Assembly (NCBI GenBank): GCA_032433765.1
Contig: JAVIAB010000159.1
Location: forward strand, 60,617,043-60,681,042
DNA length: 64,000 nt
Reading direction: 5' to 3'
Source: Megaustenia siamemsis
Taxonomy: Eukaryota > Mollusca > Gastropoda > Stylommatophora > Ariophantidae
Shown here: piece after piece, positions 44,506 through 55,735 of the stretch
Layout of the letters: every line of letters starts with the position of its first letter
Numbering within the stretch: the stretch's first letter is position 1
Translations under genes and position numbers: made by a program
Notes under the pieces: model-generated
Database searches by the model: none
Seen by the model: the letters and a program-made list of their open reading frames with translations, nothing else
Told to the model about the DNA's origin: nothing

Positions 44506-46573
44506 CATGTCTTCCCCATGATGAAGCCAAACAAGGACCATTCTCAGATCAGTGCTTATAGAATCATCACAATCCAGAACACTGCGGGCATTTTGCTGGA
44601 GAAAATAGTTGCCAGTGTCCTCACCTGTCACCATGAACAGAAACGCGCATTCCCACCCACACTCGGAGGTTATAGATATAACAAAGAGACATAGACCAAT
44701 GCGGCAGTCTTTGCCTATGAAGTCTTCGAAGGCTTCAACAGACGAGAGGAGACATGTGCTGCTGCTATAGATCTGGAGAATGCATACAACAAAATACCAT
44801 TTGAATACCTCATGCATATGCTTCTCAAATTGGCGGGGCACCCCTTACTCATTAGATGGATAGCCGCGGCACTGTTTCAGAAGAAGGTGATACTCAGATG
44901 TGGAAGTTGGTCTGCCGAGCCAACATCTATTTGTCCAGGGCTGCCACAAGGCTCACCATTGTCACCAGTTCTATTTAACGTGTACACAATAACGATCATG
45001 GAACCACAGATGGAAGGGAGGGGAAGAATTATGACTTTTGCTGATGATATTCTGGTATATCGACAGGGAAAAGACAGACGAGGAATCGTCTCCACAATGC
45101 AAGACGAACTCGATCGCATTTCTTCCTGATGTGGGGTTTCAGATCTTTTGGTTAATCCTAATAAAGCATTAGTTTTATGGTTCTCCCTTAACAATCATAT
45201 CGTTAATACGACCACACCGGCAGTACGAATGGCAGCTGATGAGGTGACCAGGGACAAGTTGATGACATACCTCGGAGTTAAGTTTGATCGCAGCCTGTGT
45301 TTTCGACACCACATCGACCATGTGATAACAAAATCACGCAAAGGATTAGCTGCCTTGAAGGTCATGGCAGCTGCCAACATCGAGTAGAGTCTACTTACTC
45401 TTCTGTTCCAGGGATTAGTCCTCGCACCAATCGAGTATGCCCTGGCCATTCTTACTGTCAGTACGACTCAAATTGATAGGCTGGAGAAAATACAAAATGA
45501 AGCAATGCGCATTATCTTGGGATGTACAAGGGAAACTCCCTGTGTAGCAATGAGGTATCTTCTTGACTTTCCAACCATGGATGACAGAATCAAGATCTGG
45601 AGAGCACGAGCATACCTGAAGATTAGTACAGATAAAGAGCATCAATTGCACCACGTGCTCAACACAGTGAAAGGTACCAGGCTAAAAAGAGGCAAATTAT
45701 GGTTGGGCCGAGCAGAAGATGTCATCAACCAGGTCTGTGGGCTTACCAATATTAGCGTTGGTGAGGAGTGAATACCGGTGCCTACGTCATTCAAGGGGAT
45801 TTTCTCGTGTATTGTCACACTGGACAGGAAAAGTAGGGAACAGAACCCGGTCGTGGTTAATGCTGAGGTCAACGGTCTCATCTGCCATAACACCGTTGTG
45901 AAAGATGCAGTCATCTATACAGACGGATCTGTAAGACGACACCACAAAAGTGCATTGGCATTTACAGCAGGCTCGGCAGGCAGAATAGTCTACGAAGACA
46001 GTGGTGCATTCGTCATGACCACGAGTAGCATGACAATGGAGGTGATGGCAGTGACCAAGGCATTCAAATGGTTAGAGTCACAAGACTACACCCACGCATG
46101 TATACTGAGTGATTCGATGAGCATTATAAAAAATGGAGGCGGGCTCTGTACGCATGCAATGGGTAGAGTCGTTGCAGAAATCCAAAATACGTAAGGTCAC
46201 CTTTGTATATGTCCCTGGACCTGCGGGAGTACGGGGAAATGAAAGAGCGGACAGGTTGGCTAGCTGCTCTGTCGTTTAGGACGGGCAACCAATGGATCGG
46301 GCGAACATCATCAATGCCCTCCGAGATGTGGGAAGAGCACAGGACTTCGACAAACACAGATCCACGTCACTTCTTCGGATGATGGAAATGGGAGTTAAGA
46401 TGGGCACAGCCAGAAATGAGAAACTTAGTGGCCGTGTAAGAAGACTTATCAACCAACATAGAACTGGAGTTGTCAGTCGCTGGACACTGCAGGAATTGCT
46501 GAGGAGGGGATCTGAGCACCTATGGACATGTTCGGAGTGCAATGATGATGATCCGCAAATAACTCAATAACGT
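44506..46573 (+). mobile_element. LINE family I with RNase H, long copy
   Basis: About 2.07 kb from inside the RT domain to the 3' end GATGATGATCCGCAAATAAC plus TCAATAA. It is the plus-strand counterpart of 12164-13219. Confidence 0.92.
44519..46562 (+). pseudogene. Family I RT and RNase H, broken
   Basis: RT begins near KPNKDHSQISAYRIITIQNT. It shows AAAIDLENAYNKIP (block A), LPQGSPLSPVLFNVY (block B) and the catalytic FADDILVY (44812-45129). A stop follows at DELDRISS. The post-RT region YLGVKFDRSLCFRHH and RLEKIQNEAMRIILGC continues through stops near 45385 and 45770. RNase H (45778-46194) has VIYTDGS, SMTMEV and LSDS, so three acidic residues are present. The last His/Asp segment after 46190 is frameshifted. 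RNase H would remove template RNA during second-strand synthesis. At least four lesions make this copy inactive. Confidence 0.9.
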
Positions 46574-46584
46574 GAACTCCATGA

Positions 46585-46835
46585 CCGTATTCTCTGTTGC
46601 TATCTTTCTTCTCCAAGAATTAATTGTTCTTTCTCTTTGTTTCATTTCCCTGGGGATTCCAAAAACGGGTCTGATGTGTAATACTCTCAGTTCGTTTCAG
46701 CAGCGTGTGTCCCATGCAGTGCCATCGTCTTCGCTGTGTCTCTTTATCCACTGGTATTTCACTGGTACATTTCCATAATTTTATGTTAGTGATTTTGTCC
46801 TGCCATTTCCTTCCTTTTATTCTGCGTAAGATAGA
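46585..46835 (-). mobile_element. LINE family D, C-terminal fragment
   Basis: The minus strand reads KWQDKITNIKLWKCTSEIP and HTLLK, equivalent to the post-RT region seen at 53010-53170. It abuts the 3' end of the family I element. Confidence 0.8.
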
Positions 46836-46929
46836 TGGCAGGAATATACAACATAATTATTTCATAGCGAAACGGACAAAAATCCATTCATAAAATGTAT
46901 ATACAACTATAAAGTCTGAAATCTGAATG

Positions 46930-48425
46930 AGCAAAAACTATAAAAACAATGAAAAAAGGGAAAGGCAGCAGGACGCGACAATATACAGATAGAGATGATA
47001 CAGGGTTTAGAAGGTTTTGGCATTGAAGTGATCACAGACATATGCAATGACATATGCCATACAGGATACATACCAAACGAACTAAAAACATCAACTTTCA
47101 TTGCATTGCCAAAAACAAATAGTGCATTTGAATGCAATGATTTTAGAACAATATGCCTAATGAGCCAGATAACAAATATTTTACTAAAAGTTATACAGGG
47201 TTATACAGAATAAAATCAATACTGAATTAGATGAGCAACAATTTGGATTCAGGAAAAACAGTGGCACAAAAGAAGCCATATTTAGCATGAGAACATTGAT
47301 TGAAAAGTACATAGAAGTAAACAAACCAATATATGCCTGCTTCATAGACTACACCAAAACTTTCGATATAATACACCATAATCAACTTATAGTCTGCCTG
47401 AAGGATATAAATCTAGACAACACAGACGTCCGACTAATATGTAATTTGTACTGGGAGCAAACAGAAATAATAAAATATAACAAGTGGAACTCTACACTCA
47501 TGGATATAAAAAGAGGTGTAAGACAAGGATGCATTTTATCACCAAGCATGTCCAATCTATACACTGAGCAAATCTTTAAAAACATCTCAGAGATACCAGG
47601 CCTAAATATTAATGGAAAGATAATCAATCGCCTAAGATATGCTGATGATACTGTACTAACAACAGAAAATCCTAAAGATCTACAACAATAGCTTAATGTG
47701 ATAAACATAAAAAGCAAAATATATGGACTAGATATGAATATCAAAAAGACTAATTCTATGATCATAAACAAATAAACTTCTCAAGACCTACAAATAAATA
47801 TCCCAGTTGAAGGAATACATCTGGAGACAGTTCAAAGCTACAACTACCTGGGACATACTGTAACCAATGATGAAAAATGTAACATTGAAATAAACAAAAG
47901 AATAGGTATGGCAAAAAGTAATTTTAATGCCATGAAAAATATACTAACAACAAAACAAATAACAGTAGGGCTGAAAATAAGAACAGCAACATGTTGCATC
48001 TCTTCAATATTGCTGTATGGTGCAGCAACATGGACATTAGACAAGAAAACAGAACAGAAAATTGAAGCCTTTGAAATGTGGAATAATAGAAGAATAGGTA
48101 GAATTGGATGAAAAGGAAAGAAAATAAATGATGAAGTCTTAAAACAACTAAAAATAAAAAAGAGTACTACTAATAACGATTAAGACAAGATAAATTAAAT
48201 TTGTGGGGCATTTTAAAAAACACAACAGCCTACTAAAAGTAATATTGGAAGGGAAAATACAAGGTAAAAGAGGCAGAGACAGACCAAGACTAGCATGATC
48301 GAGTAACATCAAAAGATGGACAAGTCAATATATGACAACCTGCCAAATCAAAGCAAGAAACAGAGTGGAATGGCGATCCATGATGATCTTCGTTGCGGAG
48401 ACGGCACTCGATGATGATGATGAAT
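46930..48425 (+). mobile_element. LINE family B, plus-strand copy
   Basis: Covers the RT from AAGRDNIQIEMIQG onward, with CFIDYTKTFDIIHHNQL, RQGCILSPSMSNLY and RYADDTVLTTE, then the C-terminus. It ends in GGCACTCGATGATGATGATG at about 48422. Frameshift near 47205, stops near 47690 and 47775. It is more decayed than the minus-strand copy at 41073-43110, to which it lies inverted. Confidence 0.9.
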
Positions 48426-48435
48426 CTATGACCAG

Positions 48436-50420
48436 TAGATAGAGGAATGGAGACAGAAGGCATCCCTGCCTTACTCCTGTTCATATTTCAAATGCTTCTG
48501 TAAGCTGCTCTTTATGCACCACACTACATTTCGTTCTTTCATACATACAACCTTCTTTATAGTCTGTAGGTATTTCTTCCTTCTCCCAAATTGTATCTAA
48601 TAGATTATGTAACATCTTGGTAGTGGTGTTAATATCTGCTTTGATGGCTTCCGAAGGAATTTCATCTGGTCCTGTGGCTTTACTATTTATTATTAGCTTG
48701 ATAGCTTTCATTATTTCATCTTTGATTGGATTTCCAGACATAACGTGTAACTCCTCTTCTGCTGGTAGTATATCTGGAGGATTATTTGAGCCGGGTCTGT
48801 TCTAAAGCTCTTCAAAGTGCTCTTTCCATCTCTCCATTTGTTCCCTGATATTACTAAGCAAATTACCTTTCTTATATTTAATAAAGACATTGATCTGTTT
48901 GTATTTTCCACTTAATTTCTTTTGTGCTGTTGTACAGTTCTTTCACATTCCCTTTATTTGCTGCTTCCTCTGCACCTTAAGCTAGTTCATCTATATATTT
49001 CATCTTATACATTTTAATGCATCCTCTCACTTCTTTGTTGAACTTAGTGTACGCTTCCTGTATCTTGACTTTAGTACTTCTCGTTTTGCCTTTATTTATG
49101 TCTGATTTATTGTTCTTTCTTTCTTTAATGTTATCCAGGGTCTCTGCTGTCATACATGCCTTATTCTGACGTTCTTTTTTCCCCAGCGTTTCTTCGCCTT
49201 ATCTTTCCATATATCTTTTACCTGCTTCCAATGATCTTCTATATTTAATGTATTTTCTAATTGTTGGAGGACTTGTTATTTTATTGCTATTGTGACTGCG
49301 AATTTATCTTTAATTCCTTGTTCTTTAAGAAACCCTACATTGAAATACTTTCGACCCTTACTCGTTGTAGTGCATCTTTTTAGTTTAAGTTTAAGTTTGG
49401 CTATCAGAAGATGATGATCTGAAGCTACATTTACCCCTCTATATACATTTACATCCTTTAAGGATGACTTAAACGTATTATTAATACATATGTGATCAAT
49501 TTGATTTTTCGTTCTATGATCTGGTGACACCCATGTAGCTTTATGTATTCTTTTATGTTGGAATATCGTTCCTCCTGGGCTCATTTGATTAAGGGCGCAG
49601 AAATTCACAAATATCTCTCCATTCTCGATTGTATCTCCAAGTCCATGTTTTCCCATAATCTCTTCGAAGCCTCTGTTGTCTGATCTTACTTTAGCATTTA
49701 GATCTCCCATGAATATTATAATATCCTTGGCTCGCCTTCCATCCAACTTACATTGTAACTGTTTATATAATTCGTCTTTATCTAAATTATCATTATCATT
49801 GCTTGGTGAATAGCATAGGATAATGTGTACTTTATTTTTGTTCTTTGTCGTTTTAAATGTTGCTCTCATTATTCTTGGCCTTACTGCATCCCATTCTATT
49901 ACTGTCTTCTGTGCATTCATTGATAACACTATAGCTACCCCTTCACAATGTCCTGATGATAAAATCATCGCTCTTGTAGTTAGTTTTATTCTTTCCTCAC
50001 CTAGCCATCTTGTTTCGCACACTCCCAGAATATCAATTTTGTAATTTCTAATTTCTGCAGCTACTTGTGCAGCTTTTCCTTGTTCGTTTAGGGTACGTAC
50101 ATTGTAGGTGCCAATTCTGGAGTTTTTCCTTGTAGACAAATGGTGTGTCAACAACCAGGACTCCTTACGGCTTTCTCCGGCTTGAATCATACGTCACTTA
50201 CACAGAAAACCTTTATCTTTCCTGGATGGCGGATTTATGTTTTATTCATTTCTTTGACTTGTCCATGTTTGTAACGTTTTTTCGGCTTATTTTTTTTTTT
50301 ACAGTATGGGATAGCCAGTCCCAAGTCCAACCCTCCTTTCTTGCCTCTTACAAACATGCCTGATAGGGTACAGCGCCATTGTTCTTTACTCCCCTTTCCG
50401 GTCCCGGCAGCGCACAGGCG
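48436..50420 (-). mobile_element. LINE family D, minus-strand copy with endonuclease
   Basis: Runs from an N-terminal segment (VRGKKGGLDLGLAIPY, near 50320) through the endonuclease and linker to early RT (KATGPDEIPSEAIKADI). It then jumps from an EGCMYE context straight to VVHKEQLTEAFEI, so the RT core is deleted. Confidence 0.88.
49276..50190 (-). pseudogene. APE-type endonuclease of LINE family D
   Basis: A 304-residue open frame holding a complete-looking APE/EEP fold signature: RIGTYNVRTLNEQGK (Asn), ILGVCETRW (Glu), ILCYSPSND, IIFMGDLNAKV (Asp/Asn), ATWVSPDHRTKNQIDHICIN and RGVNVASDHHLL (catalytic Asp-His). In LINEs this enzyme nicks target DNA so that the 3' end primes reverse transcription. 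All main catalytic residues are present, but the linked RT is deleted, so the domain is an orphan. The ATG at 50190 is internal to the polyprotein, whose upstream part continues in another frame. Confidence 0.92.
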
Positions 50421-50424
50421 AATA

Positions 50425-50560
50425 CGATGTGAGTGTTTAACTATCATGTTTCCAGCTATTATGCAGTGAACATGTTCAACTATCATGTATTCAGCTATTA
50501 TACAGTGAGAGTTTTTCAACTGTCATGTATCAGCTATTATACAGTGAGAGTATCAGAATT
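50425..50560. repeat. About 41-bp short tandem repeat
   Basis: Three to four copies containing CAACTATCATGTATTCAGCT plus ATTATACAGTGAG. Confidence 0.8.
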
Positions 50561-50950
50561 GGACACTGGACTCTAGAACAATAAGAAAAATAAAGAGCCA
50601 AGAAATAACATGTGTCAGAAGAATGACAGGAAACAGCTTCTGGGACACAGTAAGAAACACTGACCTGAGGAAGTAACTCAAAATTGAACAGGCCATCGAA
50701 TACATAAAGAAACAACAGATAAAATGCTTCGGCCCCATAACAAGACACAAAGAACTAGTAATGCCTCAAAGAGCCATAAACAAAAACTACCGAAACGCAA
50801 GATAAGAGGAATACCGAGAAAAAGATGTATTAAGCGAATACTTGAGTCACTAGGAGGGATAAAACCAGAAGAAGCCAACAGAAGAGCAAAGAATCGCAGA
50901 TTGTATCTCCCCTCGACGACAACGGCAACGGAGGAAGGATAGAAGAAGTA
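50561..50950 (+). mobile_element. LINE family C, C-terminal fragment
   Basis: Frames read EITCVRRMTGNSFWDT and KCFGPITRHKELVMP, then RGIPRKRCIKRILESLGG and EEANRRAKNRRLYLP before the stop, in three shifted frames. The 3' end carries GAAGAAGTAGAAGAA. Confidence 0.82.
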
Positions 50951-50954
50951 GAAG

Positions 50955-51165
50955 AAACATCAGACAAGGTTGTTTTCTGTCGCCGGATTTGTTTTCACTT
51001 TACAGCGAAAATAGTATGTGATCAATAGCAGATATAAAAGGAATTTAAGTCAAAGGCCACAACAAAAACAATTTGAGATATGCGGATGACACAGTCTTAA
51101 TAGCAGAGATAGATAAAGAACTACAGGCATGAATAACATAATAGTAAAAGAAAGCATATACTACA
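50955..51165 (+). mobile_element. LINE family A RT scrap
   Basis: Reads RQGCFLSPDLFSLYSE and NLRYADDTVLIAE, blocks B and C of family A, with two stops. It is joined directly to family D sequence. Confidence 0.85.
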
Positions 51166-53302
51166 AAGATTAAGAGTAGAAAGTATTTCAATGTATGGTT
51201 TCTTAAAGAACAAGGAATTAAAGATAACTTCGCAGTCACAATAGCAAACAAATAACAAGTCCTCAAACAACTAGAAAATACAATAAATATAGAAGATCTT
51301 TGGTAACAGGTAAAGGATATATGGAAATAGACAAAAGAAACGCTGGTGAAAAGAGAATGCAAGAATAAGGCATGGATGACAGCAGAGACGCTGGATAAAA
51401 TTAAAGAAAGAGAGAACAAGAAAGATGACATAAATAAAAGCAAAATGAGAAGTAATCAACTCAAGACACAGGAAGCTTACATAGAGGTGGACAAAGAAGT
51501 GAGAAGATGCATTAAAAGGGATAAGAGGAAATATATAGATGAACTAGCTAAAGAGGCAGTGGAAGCAGCAAATAAAGAGAATATGAAAAAAACTGTACAA
51601 CAGCACAAAGAAATTAAGTGAAAAATATAAACATATCAATGCCTTTATTAAAGATAAGAAAGGAAATCTGACAGGAAGGAACAGACCCGGCTCAAATAAT
51701 CCTCCAGATATACTACCAGCAGAGGAAGAGTTACACGTTAACTCTGGAAAATTGAGCAAAGAAGCAATAATGAAAGCCATCAAGCTATTTAAAAATGTAA
51801 AAGCCACAGGACCAGATGAAATCCCTTCTGAAGCCATCAAAGCAGATATTAACACCTCTACCAAGATGTTACATAATCTATTAGATAAAATTTGGGAGAA
51901 GGTATAAATACCTAAAGACCGGATAGTAGGTTATATGCTCAAACTACCAGAGAAAGGAAGTTTACAGGAGTGCACAAATGGAAAGTATGCTACTATCAGT
52001 GCCAAGAAGGAGCCGCGATAGCTCAGTGGTTAGTGAACTAGACTACGAAGAACAAGGAGTAGGGTTCGGTCCCAACCGACGGCTTCCGGGTTCACCCAGC
52101 CTTAAATGGGCACCGGATTTTTTTCTGGGAAAGTAAAGCAGCACGGGCGTAATACCGACCACATTACCCAACAATCATGTGCTGAAGGTCTGTAAAATAT
52201 AGGGTCACTAACACCATATTTCCCTATACGCCACTTGGCGTGACGGAGGTACTTTACTTTACTTAAGCCAGGAAAAATATTAAGCAGAATCATTCCGGAG
52301 AGACTAAAAAAGGCCATAGAGAAACATTTGAGAGATGAACAAGCAGATTTTTGGAAGCACAGATCATGTGCTGATTAAATAACTAATCTATATAACATAT
52401 TATGTAAGGGCAGCTTACCGAAGTATTGGAGAAAAAAAAAACATGAGAAAGGCAGGGATGCCTTCTGTCTCCATTACTCTTTCTACAGACCAAAGATTGG
52501 ATTATGAAAACAATTCAAAACAACAGAAATGGAATCCAGTGGTCACTAACCAAGCAACTTGATGATTTAGACTTTGCTGATGACATAGCTCTCCTATCAC
52601 ACAGCTATCTACAGATGCATGATAAAATAAACATACTTGATGACAGATCACAACAGCTAGGACTGAAAATTAATAGAGATAAGACCAACATTATGAGAAT
52701 TAATGCAGTTGGCAATAACCAAATAAAATTAGGAGAAATACCTCTACTAGACGTAGAATCTTGCATATATCTGTGCAGTAATTTAGATAAAGGGGGAGGA
52801 ACAGAAAATAACACCAAAATAAGGATATAAAAAAACAAGAGCAGCTTTCATTGCACTGGGAAACATATGGAAGTCCAAAGAATTTAGGTTAAATACAAAA
52901 GTAAAAATGTTGACCTCCAATGTTAAGTCAGTCCTATTATATGACTGTGAAACATGGAGAACAAAAAAAAGTAACAATCACGAAGATACAGACTTTCATT
53001 AATGGATGCTACGCAAAATAAAAGAATGGGAATGACATGACAAAATCACTAACATAGAATTATGGAAATGTACCAGTCAAATACCAGTGGATAAAGAAAA
53101 ACAGCGAAGACGATGGCGCTGGGTAAGACACACTGCTGAAGAGAACTTAGATTACACATCAGGCTGTTTTTTGGAAACATCAGGGGAAAAGACAAAGAGG
53201 AAGTCCAAGGAATTCTAAGAGAAGTTATGGAATGATCTTAAAAGAATGGCAAGAAACATAACGACTTGGAAAGTGTTTGTTGAAGACCAATGTTCTACAG
53301 GG
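51166..53302 (+). mobile_element. LINE family D, plus-strand copy with nested SINE
   Basis: Starts at the endonuclease end (KYFNVWFLKEQGIKDNFAV). The linker follows (EVRRCIKRDKRKYIDELAKE), then early RT (KATGPDEIPSEAIKADINTS). A SINE occupies 52009-52266. Beyond it are KILSRIIPERLKKA and the catalytic DLDFADDIALLSH in the frame 52504-52830. The C-terminus is decayed. RT blocks between about 52390 and 52440 are deleted. It lies inverted to 48436-50420 with a 745-bp spacer. Confidence 0.9.
52009..52266 (+). mobile_element. tRNA-derived SINE nested in LINE D
   Basis: tRNA-like head GAGCCGCGATAGCTCAGTGG (box A) and GGTTCGGTCC (box B, 52063-52072). The body contains GGGTTCACCCAGCCTTAAAT, and the 3' part ACGCCACTTGGCGTGACGG ends in GTACTTTACTTTACTT. 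It has a single head, unlike the copy at 4526-4890. It interrupts LINE coding sequence between AKK and GKILSRII. Target duplication is short or ambiguous (GCCAAGAA against GCCAGGAA). Confidence 0.9.
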
Positions 53303-54030
53303 TAGTAGAAGAAGAAGTAAAGAAAGCAACAATAAAACTCTGAATCTGAATAGTAAGAAAACAAAAGTAATGGTCATATCGAAGAAACAATCATCACCAT
53401 CATGCAGCATAAAAATAAACAGGACAAATCTGAAACAAGTGCAACGCGTCAAATACTAGGACACTAAATAACAACAGATGGAAGATGCACCACATAAATA
53501 AACAGCAGAATAGCTCAGGCCAAAATAGCTTTTAAAAATATTAAAATCGTCTTATGCATCAAATCTATGCCAAAAGAATTGAGAAAGAGAGTGCTTTGGT
53601 GCTATATAGAGCCATTTCTGACCTAAGGAAGTGGATAATGGACAATAAAAAAACAAATGAAAAGACGATTAGAGGCCATAGAGATGGGTTTTCTCAGAAT
53701 AATGTTGAAAATTATCTGGACAGCTAAAAGGGTAACGAGGAAATTCAAAGAGGCCAACACAAATAGGGAACTCCTAAGAAACATTAGAAAAAAAAAACAA
53801 TCAACATTTTTGGGGAACATCATGAGAAGAGGAAAGTTGGAATACTTGGTTACATCTTAGAAAAAAATACAGTGAAAGAGAGATCGTGGATGACAAAGAG
53901 AGAAAATACTCAATAGCTTGGTGTCATGGAGTGGAAAACAGTCAACAACAGAACTGATACGATGTGCGGTAGGTAAAAGATTGTGGAAGGATGTGATCGC
54001 CTACGCCAAATGGTATGGCACATGATGATG
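53303..54030 (+). mobile_element. LINE family A, 3' part
   Basis: Reads LNSKKTKVMVISKKQSSPSC and further C-terminal family A sequence, ending in GGCACATGATGATGATAATG. Its intact CAA codon near 53388 shows that the TAA at 3620 in the longer copy is a mutation. Confidence 0.88.
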
Positions 54031-54520
54031 ATAATGTACTATTTTAAAGTTGTCCACATTCCGACTTTAATTATATCTGCGCATTTGGACACGTTTGTTA
54101 TGACTAGGTATACATTATAAAAGCGGAATAAATACACCATCTGCTGACGTGTCTACGCTCCAGGTTTACCCAGCATGCATTGATTCGACTGGAGCAACAA
54201 ATAAACACTTAGTAAGCCTCGCGAACACAGGTGTTGGATTATGAACGGTTTATTGGGATAATGTGGCCATCTAAGAATGTTCAATAAACAAACCTTAAGT
54301 AAAAGAGGAATGGTTGGTACAGCTGACGTCAAGTTATTGCTTCGTGTGGTGCTTGATTATGTAAAGTAACATGTTAATGCTAATAGATTAGTCTTAATCG
54401 TCATGGAGCTGCCACGACCTCTACATTTTGTAGACGTGTTTACTTATCTTTATGTAGGAGAGACCTTTAATTACAAAACCTACAATACCATGCTGCTATA
54501 CTCACACACAGATAATCATC
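54031..54520. other. Unique sequence with weak promoter-like motifs
   Basis: No coding frame recognised. TATAAAAG near 54117 on the plus strand and a perfect CRE palindrome TGACGTCA at 54324-54331 are present. Both are short enough to occur by chance. Confidence 0.3.
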
Positions 54521-54595
54521 ATCATTAAGTAGCGCGCAAGCTGGCGCAGGTGATCATGACTCTTTACAACGTTCGATCTTGACAGTTATTTAACA
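54521..54595 (-). mobile_element. LINE 3' end, family A-like
   Basis: Reversed trimer tail CATCATCATT followed by a terminal region parallel to 13785-13850 (CTGGCG(C/T)AGGT, TCTTGACAGTTATTTA). The next 460 bases (54596-55060) are unique, with an imperfect hairpin GGCCTTCTCAGAATGAGAAGCC near 54900. Confidence 0.65.
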
Positions 54596-55544
54596 CAGAA
54601 AATACTTTGTGAATAATAAGCACGTACGCAATGTTCTTCTGTTATTTCTCACAATGCAACTGGTCCGAATCCTGTATGGATCTAGTCATTATCTTGGGTC
54701 CATGAACTGAGGGGAGAGAAGAGAACCTTCTGCAGGAGCTACATATACCCGCCGTGTAAGAGGGCATATGACATGTGTCATGAGGAGGGCACATCAGTAT
54801 CGAGGAAGCACGTAAAGAAACAGTTATACGATGTCAGCACACGTAACGTAGAGAATGAGTTAAATGGAGACTCAGTTTTGATGTCAGTGGAGAGTTACGG
54901 GCCTTCTCAGAATGAGAAGCCTCGTCAATAAAGTACCGCCCTGACACAGTTCACAGACTTCAGTGAGTGTCTGAGGATAGAGTGTTAGATAACATGTGAA
55001 TATTGTTAGTTCTCTAACAATATATAGCATCAGCAAACGCTGTCATATGTACTTGAAGTTTCTCCCAATCTCTCACTTCCTTCTTCTACTTCCTCTATCC
55101 ACCTTCCTCATCTGCTTCATATAAAACACTTCCCCCTATATACATTCCTCATTTACATTAAATCTTCCACACTTCCTAACGCTCTTTTCTACTTGATCAA
55201 CTCCCCACTTCCTAACTCCCTCTTCTACTTCATCTACCACTACCACTCCCCAATTACCTCCCGCTTCTACCTCATCTAATTCCAACGATACATACTTCTC
55301 ATTTACATCAACTATTCCCCACTTTCTAACTCCCTCTTCTACTCCATCTATTTACCACCCGTATCCTCTTATTCTACTTTATCTGTTCTTTCCCTTATCT
55401 CTACCTCCTACATGTATATTTTTCACAACTACCTCCCACTTGTTTCATTTAACCCTAACCTCTACTTCCCTCTTCAACTTCATCTACTCCCCACCCCTAC
55501 CTTGGTCTTTAATTTCATCTACTTCCCACCCTCTACCTTCATAC

Positions 55545-55735
55545 TTTTACTTCATCTATTCACCATACACTACCTCAATCTTACACTTCATCTATTCACC
55601 ATACACTACCTCAATCTTACACTTCATCTATTCACCATACACTACCTCGATCTTACACTTCATCTATTCACCATACACTACCTCAATCTTGCACTTCATC
55701 TATTCACCATACACTACCTCAATCTTACATTTAAT
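55545..55735. repeat. 36-bp homogeneous sub-array
   Basis: Five nearly identical copies of TTCATCTATTCACCATACAC plus TACCTCAATCTTACAC inside the larger array. Confidence 0.93.
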
